From Emiliania huxleyi CCMP1516 (Eukaryota > Haptophyta > Isochrysidales > Noelaerhabdaceae): a stretch of DNA of 64,000 nt. The notes under the pieces were generated by a model, which was not told the DNA's origin, searched no databases, and saw only the letters and a list, made by a program, of their open reading frames with translations. This document shows, in pieces, positions 43,292-52,846 of the stretch (positions are counted from its first letter, which is position 1; each line of letters opens with the position of its first letter). Position numbers and translations under genes: made by a program. Location of the stretch: the NCBI RefSeq assembly GCF_000372725.1, contig NW_005201392.1, forward strand, positions 415,094 to 479,093. Reading direction: 5' to 3'.

Positions 43292-43924
43292 TCAAAACCT
43301 CTGCGCCGCGCAGATGAGCTCCGCCTCGTCTGCGTCGAGGACGCCCATCGCAGGGCTGTCATAGCGCCATATGACGTACTGCATGTTGTTCATTACTTCG
43401 CAGGTGCCAAAGTGGAGGACAATCTCACTCAGCGATGGCGAAGGCTGCACTCCCGGCCGGCGGTAGGAGAGATGAAGGCTAATGTACTTGGCGGTGCCTT
43501 CCGGCGTGAACAGTGCCCCGGTACGAAAGAGGAGGCGACGTCTCCCTCGTCCACGAGCGCCTCGATGTGCGCATCGACGGTGTAGCCAGCTTTGAGAGAC
43601 GGGAACGAGCGGCGGTGAATCGCCGACAGCGGCGCCTTCGTTTCTTTCCCGGTGGATTGCCGACGGGTGCCCTGAGCGTCGTATCTGTCGGCCCGTTGTC
43701 GCACCGCCGGCAGCAGCTCCGCAGCAGCCGCCCAGATGGCGCCGGTTAGGACAGGAGCGAAGCCGCGTGGACACGGCTGAGCGACGCCGTGCGCCTCGTT
43801 TGGATGCTGCAGGCATGCCGGGCAGCGTGAGCGCGCGCGCGCGTGCTCCATACCGCGTCGGGCGCCCGCCGAAATCTTCGATTTCTTTGGCGTATCTAGA
43901 TAGGGGACCAAAAACCCTGAACAT
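43292..43924 (-). pseudogene. C-terminal fragment of unknown protein, frameshifted
   Basis: The last 70 codons look real: ALFTPEGTAKYISLHLSYRR, then SEIVLHFGTCEVMNNMQYVI and DADEAELICAAQRF, stop at 43292. Upstream, the matching protein-like stretch (PSLKAGYTVDAHIEALVDEG) lies in a different frame, with the break near 43525. A one-base indel or sequencing error is needed to join them. Beyond about 43750 nothing convincing continues, so it is probably 5'-truncated. Family unknown. Confidence 0.4.
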
Positions 43925-44355
43925 TTTCTTCGCCTGCGGCGGGCAATTAACTTCGATACTTTCGCTTTCACAGCTCTTTCACACGATTTTATCCGTCACT
44001 CGCTCGACTCAGTTCTTTCTTCCAGACTCGGAGATTAATTAGGCTGAACAAGGTTTTCCTCGCACCCCGTCTCTTTTCCTTTCCTTTTTTCTCTGCAGCA
44101 CCCTCTCTTTTCCTCTCTATTTTCCCGGGAGAACCATCAAATTTTCCGGGCTCTGAGCCGAGTCTGAGGCTGGTTTGGGCCCAAAATCAGCCAAATCGGC
44201 AAAATACCGGGTATTTTGCGGGTATACCTGGAAAACCCCGGGTATACCTGGAAAATATCCTGCGACCGCCTGGGTATCGTGCCGATTTCCTCAATTTTGC
44301 GTCAGATTTTGCCCCAGACCAGCTCTCAGACTCAGGGAAACTCGCGAGTTTCCAG
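43925..44355. other. Low-GC spacer with GGGTATACCTGG repeats
   Basis: GGGTATACCTGGAAAA occurs twice near 44220-44255 and a related GGGTATACCTGCAAAAG-type motif occurs at 58695. The CGCCTGCGGCGGGC motif is at about 43931. No gene. Confidence 0.5.
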
Positions 44356-44363
44356 AATGGAGC

Positions 44364-45248
44364 CTGAGGGAGGGTGTAGAGGATGTAGAGTGTAGAGCGC
44401 TGTAGAGCTGTAGAGATGTAGAGCGCTGGAGAGCGCTGTAGAGCTGTAGAGCTCTACATCCGCCGCGTGACGAAGCGCCTCCGTTGTAGAGCGATGTAGA
44501 GGCGCTCTACAACGTGAAATCTCTACAACAAACTCTACATCATAAGCGGCGAACGAGGCACGGTCGCTCTCCGACATGAGGCGCGTTGCACTTGCCAGTG
44601 CTGCCCTGGCCTTCTGTCTGCCCGCCCAAATGGGTGGCAGGTGCCTCTGCTGCTATGGCATGCCTCACGGCTGCGACTGGCCGGCGCCTCGGCGCGTCAG
44701 CTCGGCTCGGCGTAGCGATAGTGGCCAGCGCAACTCGCCTGGACTGTCTCAACGCTCAGCCAGGAGCTCCCGCACGCGCTGGCGCGAGTCATGGCGCATG
44801 CAACGCGCCTGAATGCTCGCCTCGCCTCGCGCAAATGCGACCGTCCTCGCAGCCGACAACCGCCTGCTAAAGAAGCACAGCAACGAATGCGGCACCGGCG
44901 ACGGGCTGGTCATGACGCAGTTATAGGGTGTTGTGTGCCGTCAGAGTGACTCTCTGTGTGTCAGGGATAGTCAGGGCTGTCCATCAGAGCTCCAGTAAGC
45001 TCGGAGACACCCCATTAGCGCGGCTCGACCTCTTTGAGTCACTGCCTTCCCGGCGGTTTGGCTGTAGAGCCTCTACAACAAACTCTACAACAAAATCGCG
45101 CTCTACATCGCTCTACAACGGAGGCGCTTCGTCACGCGGCGGATGTAGAGCTCTACAGCTCTACATTGCTCTACAGCGCTCCAGGGCGCTCTACATCTCT
45201 ACAGCTCTACAGCGCTCTACACTCTACATCCTCTACACCCTCCCTCAG
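44364..45248. mobile_element. 885-bp foldback-type element with ~180-bp TIRs and 8-bp TSD
   Basis: Left arm (44364-44540) and right arm (about 45068-45248) are long inverted repeats built of CTCTAC/GTAGAG units around a shared GCCGCGTGACGAAGCGCCTC core. AATGGAGC lies immediately outside at 44356-44363 and 45249-45256, a perfect 8-bp direct repeat. The interior (44541-45067) carries an ORF-like stretch starting ATGAGGCGCGTTGC at 44576. A partial second copy follows at 45518-46213. Confidence 0.82.
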
Positions 45249-45517
45249 AATGGAGCACCAAACACCCTCTGTTTTCCCTGGAAATTTCCGGAAACGCAAA
45301 GTGCTGGGGACCCTCTGTTTTCCTTTTTGTTTGCCGGAAAAGCTTGTGCAGGCCAACTCGGAGAAGAGTCGTGATTTCTGGCGCTTGGTTGTCAAACAAA
45401 AATCGCTCCTCCTGGCTCCCTGCAGCGGAATGAGAATGGCCAGAAAGTAGGTGAGTCCGTGCATGATTTATTTCACTCAAGATGCGGCTCTAAAGAACGA
45501 GGTGAACTTGGTGTGTG

Positions 45518-46213
45518 CTGAGGGAGGGTGTAGGTAGAGGATGTAGAGTGTAGAGCGCTGTAGAGCTGTAGAGCTGGGGAGCGCTGTAGAGCTGTAGAGC
45601 TCTACATCCACCGCGTGACGAACTGCGTGCGTTGTAGAGCGATGTAGAGGCGCTCTACAACGTGAAATCTCTACAACAAACTCTACATCATAAGCGGCGA
45701 ACGAGGCACGGTCGCTCTCCGACATGAGGCGCGTTGCACTTGCCAGTGCTGCCCTGGCCTTCTGTCTGCCCGCCCAATGGGTGGGAGGTGCCTTTGCTGC
45801 TGTGGCATGCCTCACGGCTGCGACTGGCCGGCGCCTCGGCGCGTCAGCTCGGCTCGGCGTAGCGATAGTGGCCAGCGCAACTCGCTTGGACTCAACGCTC
45901 AGCCAGGAGCTCCCGCACGCGCTGGCGCGAGTCATGGCGCATGCAACGCGCCTGAATGCTCGCCTCGCCTCGCGCAAATGCGACCGTCCTCGCAGCCGAC
46001 AGTCCACCGCCTGCTAAAGAAGCACAGCAACGAATGCGGCACCGGCGACGGGCTGGTCATGACGCAGTTATAGGGTGTTGTGTGCCGTCAGAGTGACTCT
46101 CTGTGTGTCAGGGATAGTCAGGGCCGTCCACCAGAGCTCCAGTAAGCTCGTAGACACCCCATTAGTGCGACTAGACCTCTTTGAGTCACTGCCTTCCCGG
46201 CGGTTTGGCTGTA
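45518..46213. mobile_element. Second copy of the foldback element, right arm missing
   Basis: Begins with the same CTGAGGGAGGGTG end, shorter CTCTAC arms, and the same interior through the final GGTTTGGCTGTA, then stops where copy 1 enters its right arm. It is about 95 percent alike by eye, with small indels. No right TIR, so it is a truncated copy or one half of a tandem duplication. Confidence 0.8.
45724..46017 (+). CDS. Small ORF carried by the foldback element
   Basis: 97 codons from ATG 45724. The N-terminus MRRVALASAALAFCLPAQ looks like a signal peptide and is followed by Ala/Arg-rich helices. In copy 1 (44576) the same N-terminus is followed by a frameshifted tail. The ORF could be a captured host exon or a chance frame. 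With frameshifts between copies, selection on the protein is not evident. Confidence 0.25.
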   Translation: MRRVALASAALAFCLPAQWVGGAFAAVACLTAATGRRLGASARLGVAIVASATRLDSTLSQELPHALARVMAHATRLNARLASRKCDRPRSRQSTAC

Positions 46214-47205
46214 CAGTGGGTTGCGGGCATTAAGAAAACAGGATTCCGCGGCACGCCGCCGTTTCTAAGCCTTTCCACAGCCCTGATCCACCCCACGCCG
46301 TGGGTTCTCAGCTCCCCGGCCGGCACTCAAGCCAGAGCCGGCCCGAAGGAGTTTTAGGTAAGAGGTAAGCTGCGGTCCGCGAGGGCGATGCCAGAGCCTG
46401 CCGCCGAGTCGGCTCTCTGGATGACGGGAAGACGCACACACACGCCTCCATCCACACACTCCACTCAGGAACACCGCAGACTTGGAAAGTGACAAGTGTG
46501 CGCGCGCCGCAGGCGAAGAGAAATTTTGAGCTGGGGCTCCCGTTCACACTCGTGGGTGGCCTTTTCTCGGGGCCGCGCCTGCGGCGCCGTAACCTGTGCT
46601 GCTGCTGCTGCTGCTGATGATGATGATGATGCTGCTCCTGCTACCCTCCCACCCGCCCGCCCTGTCCGCCCGCCCTTCGAGCCCGCCCTGCCCGCCCGCT
46701 CGCAAGGGGCCTTCACCTACACACTGGTCTGCTCCCCACATCTCCCCACACCTCCCCACACCTCCCTCTCCCCACACCTCCCCACATCTCCCCACCTCTC
46801 CCAACACCTCCCCACACCTCCCCTCTCACCTCCCCACATCTCCCCACATCTCCCTCTCCCCACATCTCCTGCATGCGTCAGGTCGTGGCGTGAAGCGTTG
46901 AGCCCGGCCTTTGAGCCGCTGTGGGATGCTCGACGACGGGTCACGCGACGGGCGAGAGATCGTCGGGCGCGGGACGTCCTATTCCCTCCGTCCGAATTTT
47001 AGGGGTTTGAGTGTGAAGGGGCGTGTCCTTTTCTGTGAAGGGGCGGGTAGTCTCCCTTCCAGGGCTCGCACCTCAGCCTCTCATAGACCAGGGCGGAAGT
47101 ATTTTATGTATGTAAAAGAGGGATCGGCTCGATTGGACGGAGGCTGGACGCGTCCGCTGGGCACATGCTGACTGAGCCGCCAGGCAAAGCTTGTGCTGTG
47201 AATAG
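46214..47205. other. Repeat-rich stretch with an intron-like array
   Basis: CGCCGCAGGCGAAGAGAAAT (about 46507) is a variant of the dispersed CGCCTGCGGCGGGC motif. A CTCCCCACAT array at 46736-46870, followed by GCATGCGTCAG, looks like an intron and acceptor leading to a short plus-strand exon (SWREALSPAFEPLWDARRRV, about 46880-47002). The parent gene is not identifiable. Confidence 0.35.
46736..46870. repeat. CTCCCCACAT / CTCCCCACAC array
   Basis: Same filler as in the myosin and 32-kb introns, here in the reverse orientation and less regular. Confidence 0.88.
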
Positions 47206-47300
47206 CCCAGCGCTGACTTCTGACTGTCGTTGCTGTCTTTCCCCCTTCTCGACTGTCTGTGCTTGTGCGTCTTGGGTCCGGAGTTGTGCGTTTATGTGAA
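47206..47300. repeat. 95-bp dispersed repeat, copy 2
   Basis: Near-identical to 30551-30645. GTGAATAG flanks it on both sides (47198-47205 and 47296-47303), but GTGAA also belongs to the shared end, so this is weak evidence for a target duplication. It sits about 25 bp upstream of the MORN coding stretch. Confidence 0.85.
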
Positions 47301-47327
47301 TAGCAGGCGTGGTCTCTACTCGACAGC

Positions 47328-47879
47328 GTGTACGTGGGCGAGATCAAGGAGGGCGCCAGCGAGGGCTACGGCTGGAAGCGCTGGGTCGTGAACAGCGACG
47401 GGTCCTTCCACGCCAAGGGCAGCGTGTACGAGGGCAAGTGGAAGGAGGGCAAGAAGTGGGGCTACGGCACGGCGCGCTACGCCAGCGGCAACGTGTACGA
47501 GGGCGAGTGGAAGGCGAACGAGAAGGAGGGCAAGGGCAAGATGTGGTACGCCAACGGCAACGTGTACGAGGGCGATTTCAAGGCGGACAGGAAGGAGGGC
47601 AAGGGCAAGATGTGGTACGCCAGCGGCAACGTGTACGTGGGCGATTTCAAGGCGGACGTCAGGGCGGGGAAGGGCAGGTTGCGCTACAAAAGCGGCAAGG
47701 TGCAAGTGGGCCGCTACGAGGGCGACAAACTGGTGGGCTCGGCGGCGAAGTGGAGCAAGGACCGCCGGAAGGCGTGGAGCGTGCAGGCTAAGCGGGGCGG
47801 CGGCTTTCAAGAGAAGCAGATCTCGCTCCAGACCGCGGCGGAGAAGGCCGCACGCCTCGGCCTGCCGGTGCCGCGGTAG
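47328..47879 (+). CDS. MORN-repeat protein, 5' end missing or in an upstream exon
   Basis: At least five MORN repeats, about 23 residues each: YVGEIKEGASEGYGWKRW, YEGKWKEGKKWGYGTARY, YEGEWKANEKEGKGKMWY, YEGDFKADRKEGKGKMWY and YVGDFKADVRAGKGRLRY. These are followed by a basic tail (KWSKDRRKAWSVQAKRGGG) and the stop at 47877-47879. MORN repeats commonly anchor proteins to membranes or scaffolds. No ATG opens the frame; a CTCGACAG acceptor directly precedes it at 47325. Either an upstream exon exists or the gene was cut by the dispersed repeat inserted just upstream. Confidence 0.8.
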   Translation: MYVGEIKEGASEGYGWKRWVVNSDGSFHAKGSVYEGKWKEGKKWGYGTARYASGNVYEGEWKANEKEGKGKMWYANGNVYEGDFKADRKEGKGKMWYASGNVYVGDFKADVRAGKGRLRYKSGKVQVGRYEGDKLVGSAAKWSKDRRKAWSVQAKRGGGFQEKQISLQTAAEKAARLGLPVPR

Positions 47880-48339
47880 TGGGGATGCCGCCGCGTCGGC
47901 AGCGGCAGCGTGCGGTGTGGTGAAGGAGTAAGGGGTAGATACTATACAGGGAGGAACAAAGGGGGGAGTAAGAACGGTGCGGTGTGGTCTGTGGTGTTGA
48001 GACGCGATGCAATGTTGGGCATCATGGCTTGTTGCACCCATGGCCCGCTAAGGATTGTTCACTTTCGTGTGTCGCATTTGACGACCGATGGACAATTGCA
48101 TGCGACGGACGTGGCAGACGATGGACCCTTGGTGGTCTGCTCTTCTCGACCGGCAATGAATGGTTTGGCTTTCTCGACCAACTCGATCGACTATCGGTCG
48201 GACCAGTCGTCTGTCAAGTCATCCGGATGCGATTGTCCATGCGATTGACTTCGACTTCGTCTCTTTCCTCTTCTGCAGTTTCTTGTCTGTTCAGCCACGT
48301 TTCGGCTTTGCCAGTGCGCCACTGCTCCCAACACTGATG
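47880..48339. other. Intergenic, lower GC
   Basis: 3' side of the MORN exon. Many CGACT/TCGACC-like motifs. No gene supported. Confidence 0.4.
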
Positions 48340-49726
48340 TCCTCATGGCGCGTTCTGGGCGCAAACAGTCCGAGCGCCGCCACTCGGATTGATGAAGTCG
48401 AGGCAACCGAGGGCACCGATGGACAGACTGCTGACGTCGAGGCCACCCTTGAGGTCGAGGCAACCTTGGTGGTCTCCGACGATGGAGTCACTTTCGGCGT
48501 CGAGCCCATCGATGGAGTCGAGGACATGATTTGCCACGTTGCGAATCGAATCGTGTCACTAGAAGCGGTGGGTCTGGACGTCCAGACACAGACAGCGGAC
48601 TGCTCTAGCAGTGACCCCGTCTACTCGTCTTGGGAACCCTACCCTGAGGCTTACAGCCCAGGACCAGCTTCCGACGACGAGGAGGCGCTGCCGACCCTGG
48701 AGCCTGTTGAGCTACCGCTCACACCCATCGGGTGAACCACCCAGCCTGGTACGGACTGGCCACCCTGCCTTTTGGGAGCCTGCCTTTGCCCGATGGCCTG
48801 CTCGCAGACCAGATTGCTACCTACCGAAGGCTGCCCATAGAGGAGCCCGAGATCGAGACGGTCATGGAAGACTCTTCCAGACTTACCTCTACCATTCGAG
48901 CCTTCTCCATCATTTGGCTGGTCTGGCTGACGGGCATTCGATGGCAAGTACTGCTGCTCCTCTTACCAACTGCAACATGCTGGCTGCTGCATATCAACGA
49001 GGGGGCTGAGGTTTTGACCGCTGCTCCTGAGGGATCCCAGGTCACGTTTGGCTCTATCCTTTGGCCCCTCTCCTTCGTTTACCTTGCAAGATCTGCTGCC
49101 GTTTCTTGCTGGAGCAGCATTCTTCATGCTACCGAGCGTCGAGGGGGCACGAACGCGGCGCAGCGCCCGGTTTGGCTTAACGGCTGAAGAGCGCACCGCC
49201 ATCAACATCCTCGACGCCGTCCCCGTCGTCGTGTGGATCGTGCTGTCCTTCGCCTACAGACTTCGCCGCCAAGCTGCTCTTGCCCTCCGAAAGCGAGCGC
49301 TGTCTTGCTTCCGAAGACACTTGGCACAATCGAAGCTGCTTGCCGATGCTCGAGCAATCATCGCAACTCGAGCTTTGCTATCGCACCCTCCTCGTGCTCT
49401 TCCGCTTGAGGTTGCTTGTGACGCAGTGGTCTCCTCCCAAGCTCTGGATGCGAGAGAACCTCGCCCGGCCGCCCGTGCACGACATCGACGTGCCGTACCA
49501 GCGAGTCGACGACTTGCAGTCAATTGCGCTTTGCCTAGCCTCAGCACAGGCGCCGTCGTCCAAGCTGACCCGCCTCGTCAACCGGACGATGGTGGAGGGA
49601 GGAGCGCCTTACCGAAACTGCGTCGGTCTGCCTCACTACCCGCCCGACTCATTTGACAACGATCTCACCTACCCAATCAAAGGGCACTACGAGCGTGTCA
49701 ACGGGACGCTCTGGAAAAAGATGTAA
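48340..49726 (+). pseudogene. Membrane-protein-like ORFs in three successive frames
   Basis: A first frame from the ATG at 48340 reads MSSWRVLGANSPSAATRIDE, an acidic low-complexity protein ending LPLTPIG at 48735. A second (48732-49187) has a membrane helix (VLLLLLPTATCWLL) preceded by IIWLVWLTG. Protein character then passes to the next frame (LLPFLAGAAFFMLPSVEG, then ILDAVPVVVWIVLSFAYRL, about 49090-49260), and to the third (RPPVHDIDVPYQRVDDLQSI, then YPIKGHYERVNGTLWKKM), stop at 49724-49726. Either small introns or frameshifts connect them. Composition is nearer 53 percent GC, unlike the genes around it, so foreign or element origin is possible. No family recognised. Confidence 0.35.
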
Positions 49727-50316
49727 TCTCTTTCCGCTGCATTAATTGCTGTACCTTTGGCATCCAGATTCCCAGCCGCTCGATTTCGTTGTACCCCTGT
49801 CCAACGATAGGGATTTCATTCTATCGACTTCGAGCCGTTCTTAAATTTTGGGTCTTTAGCAGTGCCACAAGAGACAAGGGTTGGGCGTGCTCCTCACTCC
49901 CTTCGTTGCGTTCCTTTGGCAAGGGCGCTTCATGTACCATGCCGAGGTTTGCTCCGCCTCCGAGGAGCCCACAGAGCCCGTATAACAACTATAATGCGAA
50001 CAATGCATCTCTCCATCGTTTGCACTATGACCTGTCGCTTCCCCGAGTATCGGACGGGCACCTCAGGCCAATGCACGAGGGGGTCTGTCAATGGAAACCA
50101 CTTCACAGCTATGCCTTGCTTCTTTAGGTGCCCTTTGTATATCTGACTCTTCCGCATGAGCACCAGAGAGAAGGCAAAAGGCAACATAAGGCAGGATCTC
50201 TCTGGATGGGGGAACAACGAAGGGGGAACAACCCACACCACACAAGACGCCAAAGCCCAAAAGAATAACAACATACACCGACAGGTTTTCACACCACATA
50301 CTGGTTGCCCCTTCCT
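49727..50316. other. Intergenic, lower GC, upstream of the deaminase
   Basis: Short frames on both strands; none convincing. Presumed promoter region of the deaminase gene. Confidence 0.45.
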
Positions 50317-52846
50317 ATGTCTCACTGCTTTGTCTCCATCGAGGCCCGATCGACATCCTCACCGCCCGAGCTCTTCGAGCTGGCCTGGCGGCAGTGGGGC
50401 GCCTCTGCGCGAGCGTTCCAATCGAGCCCGTACGAGAACCGCGAGGAGATCCGCGCCGCGGCCAAGGTCTTCGAGAGCCTCAGCGCGGCTCCGGCACTGC
50501 TGAGCGACAAGGCGGTGTCGCGACTGGCGCTCGCTCGCTCCACCATCGAAGCGATGCTGCCGCTGTGCGAGGAGCCCGCCGCAGCCTCCGTCGCAGAGGA
50601 GCCACTCTGCAACGCCGTGCAGTCGCTCTTCCGCACCGCGAGCGGCGAGGGCATCGGCGTCGGGCCGCCCTCTGCGCAACGCACGGCGGAGCGGGCGCCG
50701 GGCGGAGGACGGCGCAGCAAGAACTCGCCCGGAGGCCGCTGCTTGTGCCTCAGCAGCGGCTTTGGCGAGTTCAAGAGCCAGCAGTGCACCTACCTGCCGC
50801 TCCGCACGCGCAACGGCACCAGCCACGCCTGCCGCATGGACCGGCTGAGGGAGGGCGAGTCGCTGCTGGGGACGCTGGAGCAGTTCTGCCGCGCGTACTA
50901 CCACGCAAACCAGTGGGAGGCGCAGGTGTACCTCTGCCTCAAGTGCGGCCCGGACGCGACTGGCTCGCGGCTCGTCCTGCCCGAGGGCGTGGAGGTCGGC
51001 GGCATGAGCGGCGGCGCCGAGGGCAACGGCGCCGAAAGCGGCGGCGAGGGCGGCGGCGAGGGCGGCGGCGAGGGCGGCAGCGGCGAGGGCGGCGGCGGTG
51101 AGGGCGGCATCGCGACGGCCCCCGACGGCGACATCTGCGGCAAGGTGCAGGTGGTGGCGGTGGTGCGGCTGCTCGGCCACGACGGCAGCGAGTGGATCTG
51201 CCGATATGCAAACTGCTTCCGCGGCTCGCCTCGCTAGATGCCGATCCCTCGACACCCGACCTCATAGCCGACCTCACAGCCCCGTGCTCAGCTGTCTGGA
51301 GGCGCTTGAGTCTCACTGGGTTCGCCGCGCAGGGTCGTCCGAGGCCAACGTGCACGCCGAGAGCTTCGTCATCGCAGACGAGACCATCCTGTCGGCGGTG
51401 CGCGCGGGCGAGGTTGCCGAGCTGACGCTCTACCTCTCGTATCAGCCCTGCCACCACTCCGGCGGCCGCTTCGGTGGAGGCGAGGCGCGCCAGCGGCGGC
51501 GCGCGCACCGGCAGCACCCCACCTCGTGCACCGAGGCGCCGATCGCCACGACGAGGGAGGTTCCCTCCTCGCCTCCCCCGAGCCGCCTCGGAGACTTCTC
51601 TAGGCGCTGATCGCCTACCACGAGCGCGAGCTCGCGCCGTACAACGTGCCGCTCTCGGTTGTGGTCGCCGACTTGTACAAGGTCATGTGGACCGAGGAGC
51701 TGATGGGCGCGCGCCGCCGGCCCGTAGCTTCCTGCCCAGCCAGAGGGCGCGCCTCCCTCACCGCGCGTGGGTCGAGGCGCCGTAGGCGAGGGGCAGGTGC
51801 GAGACGTGTACGCGGCCGACGCGAGCGCGGGCCGGGAGGGGATCCGGCGGCTGATGTCGCAGCCGGGGATGTCGATGCGTGCCACGGGCGAGGAGGACTG
51901 GGCCTTCCTGATCGGCCTGTGCGACCAGTCGGTGCAGGAGGAGTACGAGCGACGCGGCGAGGCTGGCTCGGCCTTCGGCCCCACCCACGTCGCCCTGCGG
52001 TGCGGGGCACCGCCTCCTCCGCCCGCGCCGCCCGCGCCCTCCCCACCCCCTCGCTCGTCTCGCAGGGCGAAGCTCGACGCGGTCATTGCTGACTTCCTTG
52101 CGGCGCAGCATGCTGAGATGGCCGCGGCGGCGGAGGCGGCGGAGGCGGCGGAGGAGGCCGAGGAGGCCGAGGCGGTGGAGGCGGCCGAGGCGGCGGAAAC
52201 GGCGCCCGCGCCGGCGGGGCCCGCCACCGAGGGTTCGGCGGAGGCGGCGGCCGCCCAGCGCCTCCCGGACAACAAGAAGAAGGTGTACGGTCGCGACTTT
52301 CTCCTCTCCTGCGCGCCGCAGCCCGCCGCGGCGCCCTCGGAGGAGGAGTGCGCCCCTCCGGCGGCCGTCGACGAGACCACCAACTTGCCGCTTTCGCCCG
52401 AGGTGTCCCGTGACGAGACGACGAACTTGGAGGCCGACGCTGCCGCGCTGAACGGGGCGAGCGGTCCGGACGGGACCGTGTCCCCCGAGCCCGCGCCGCG
52501 TGACAGCGCCGAACAACTCGCCGACGCGCGGCTCGACTCGCTGCCTCCGCCGCTGCCTCCGCCGCTGCCTCCGCCGCTGCCGCCGCCGCTGCCTCCGCCG
52601 CTCCCGCCGCCGCCGCCGCCGTCGTCGCTGAAAGAGGAGCCGGCGGACCTCGACGATGCGGGAGCGCCAGCTGAAGCGGAGCCTCACGCTGGAGAGGAGC
52701 CTACGGCACGTCTGAGCCTGGCGGAGCTCGAGGCTATCCAGGGCGAGGCCTTGGCGGACGATATCACAATCGAGAGCAAGATGTGCGCTTGGACGGCGGA
52801 GCAGGCGATGCGCTACTTCGAGTCGGGAGGCACCGAGGAGCCTTAG
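50317..52846 (+). CDS. AID/APOBEC-like nucleic-acid deaminase with eIF4E-binding-type motif
   Basis: ATG 50317. The N-terminal helical region (ENREEIRAAAKVFESLSAAP) and WEAQVYLCLKCGP precede a Gly/Glu-rich insertion. Zinc-deaminase signatures follow: NVHAESFVIAD (His 51353, Glu 51359), then LTLYLSYQPC (Cys 51449). The second Cys is probably the one in HPTSCTEALIAYHEREL, about 22 residues on. PLSVVVADLYKVMW and GIRRLMSQPGMSMRAT, then EEDWAFLIGLCDQSV, match the ARLY strand and the final G-L/I-R-x-L...D-x-x-Y/F helix of AID/APOBECs. The same uninterrupted last exon continues into KKKVYGRDFLLS (Tyr at 52286), a YxxxxL-hydrophobic motif almost identical in form to eIF4G. PPLPPP repeats and a tail ending ESGGTEEP follow. 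Intron 51536-51603 is GC-AG and bounded by exon duplications. Substrate unknown. Confidence 0.78.

Noticed and set aside
47198..47303. GTGAATAG flanks of the 95-bp repeat as a target-site duplication
   Set aside because: Five of the eight bases belong to the shared end of the repeat itself, and the other copy shows no duplication.
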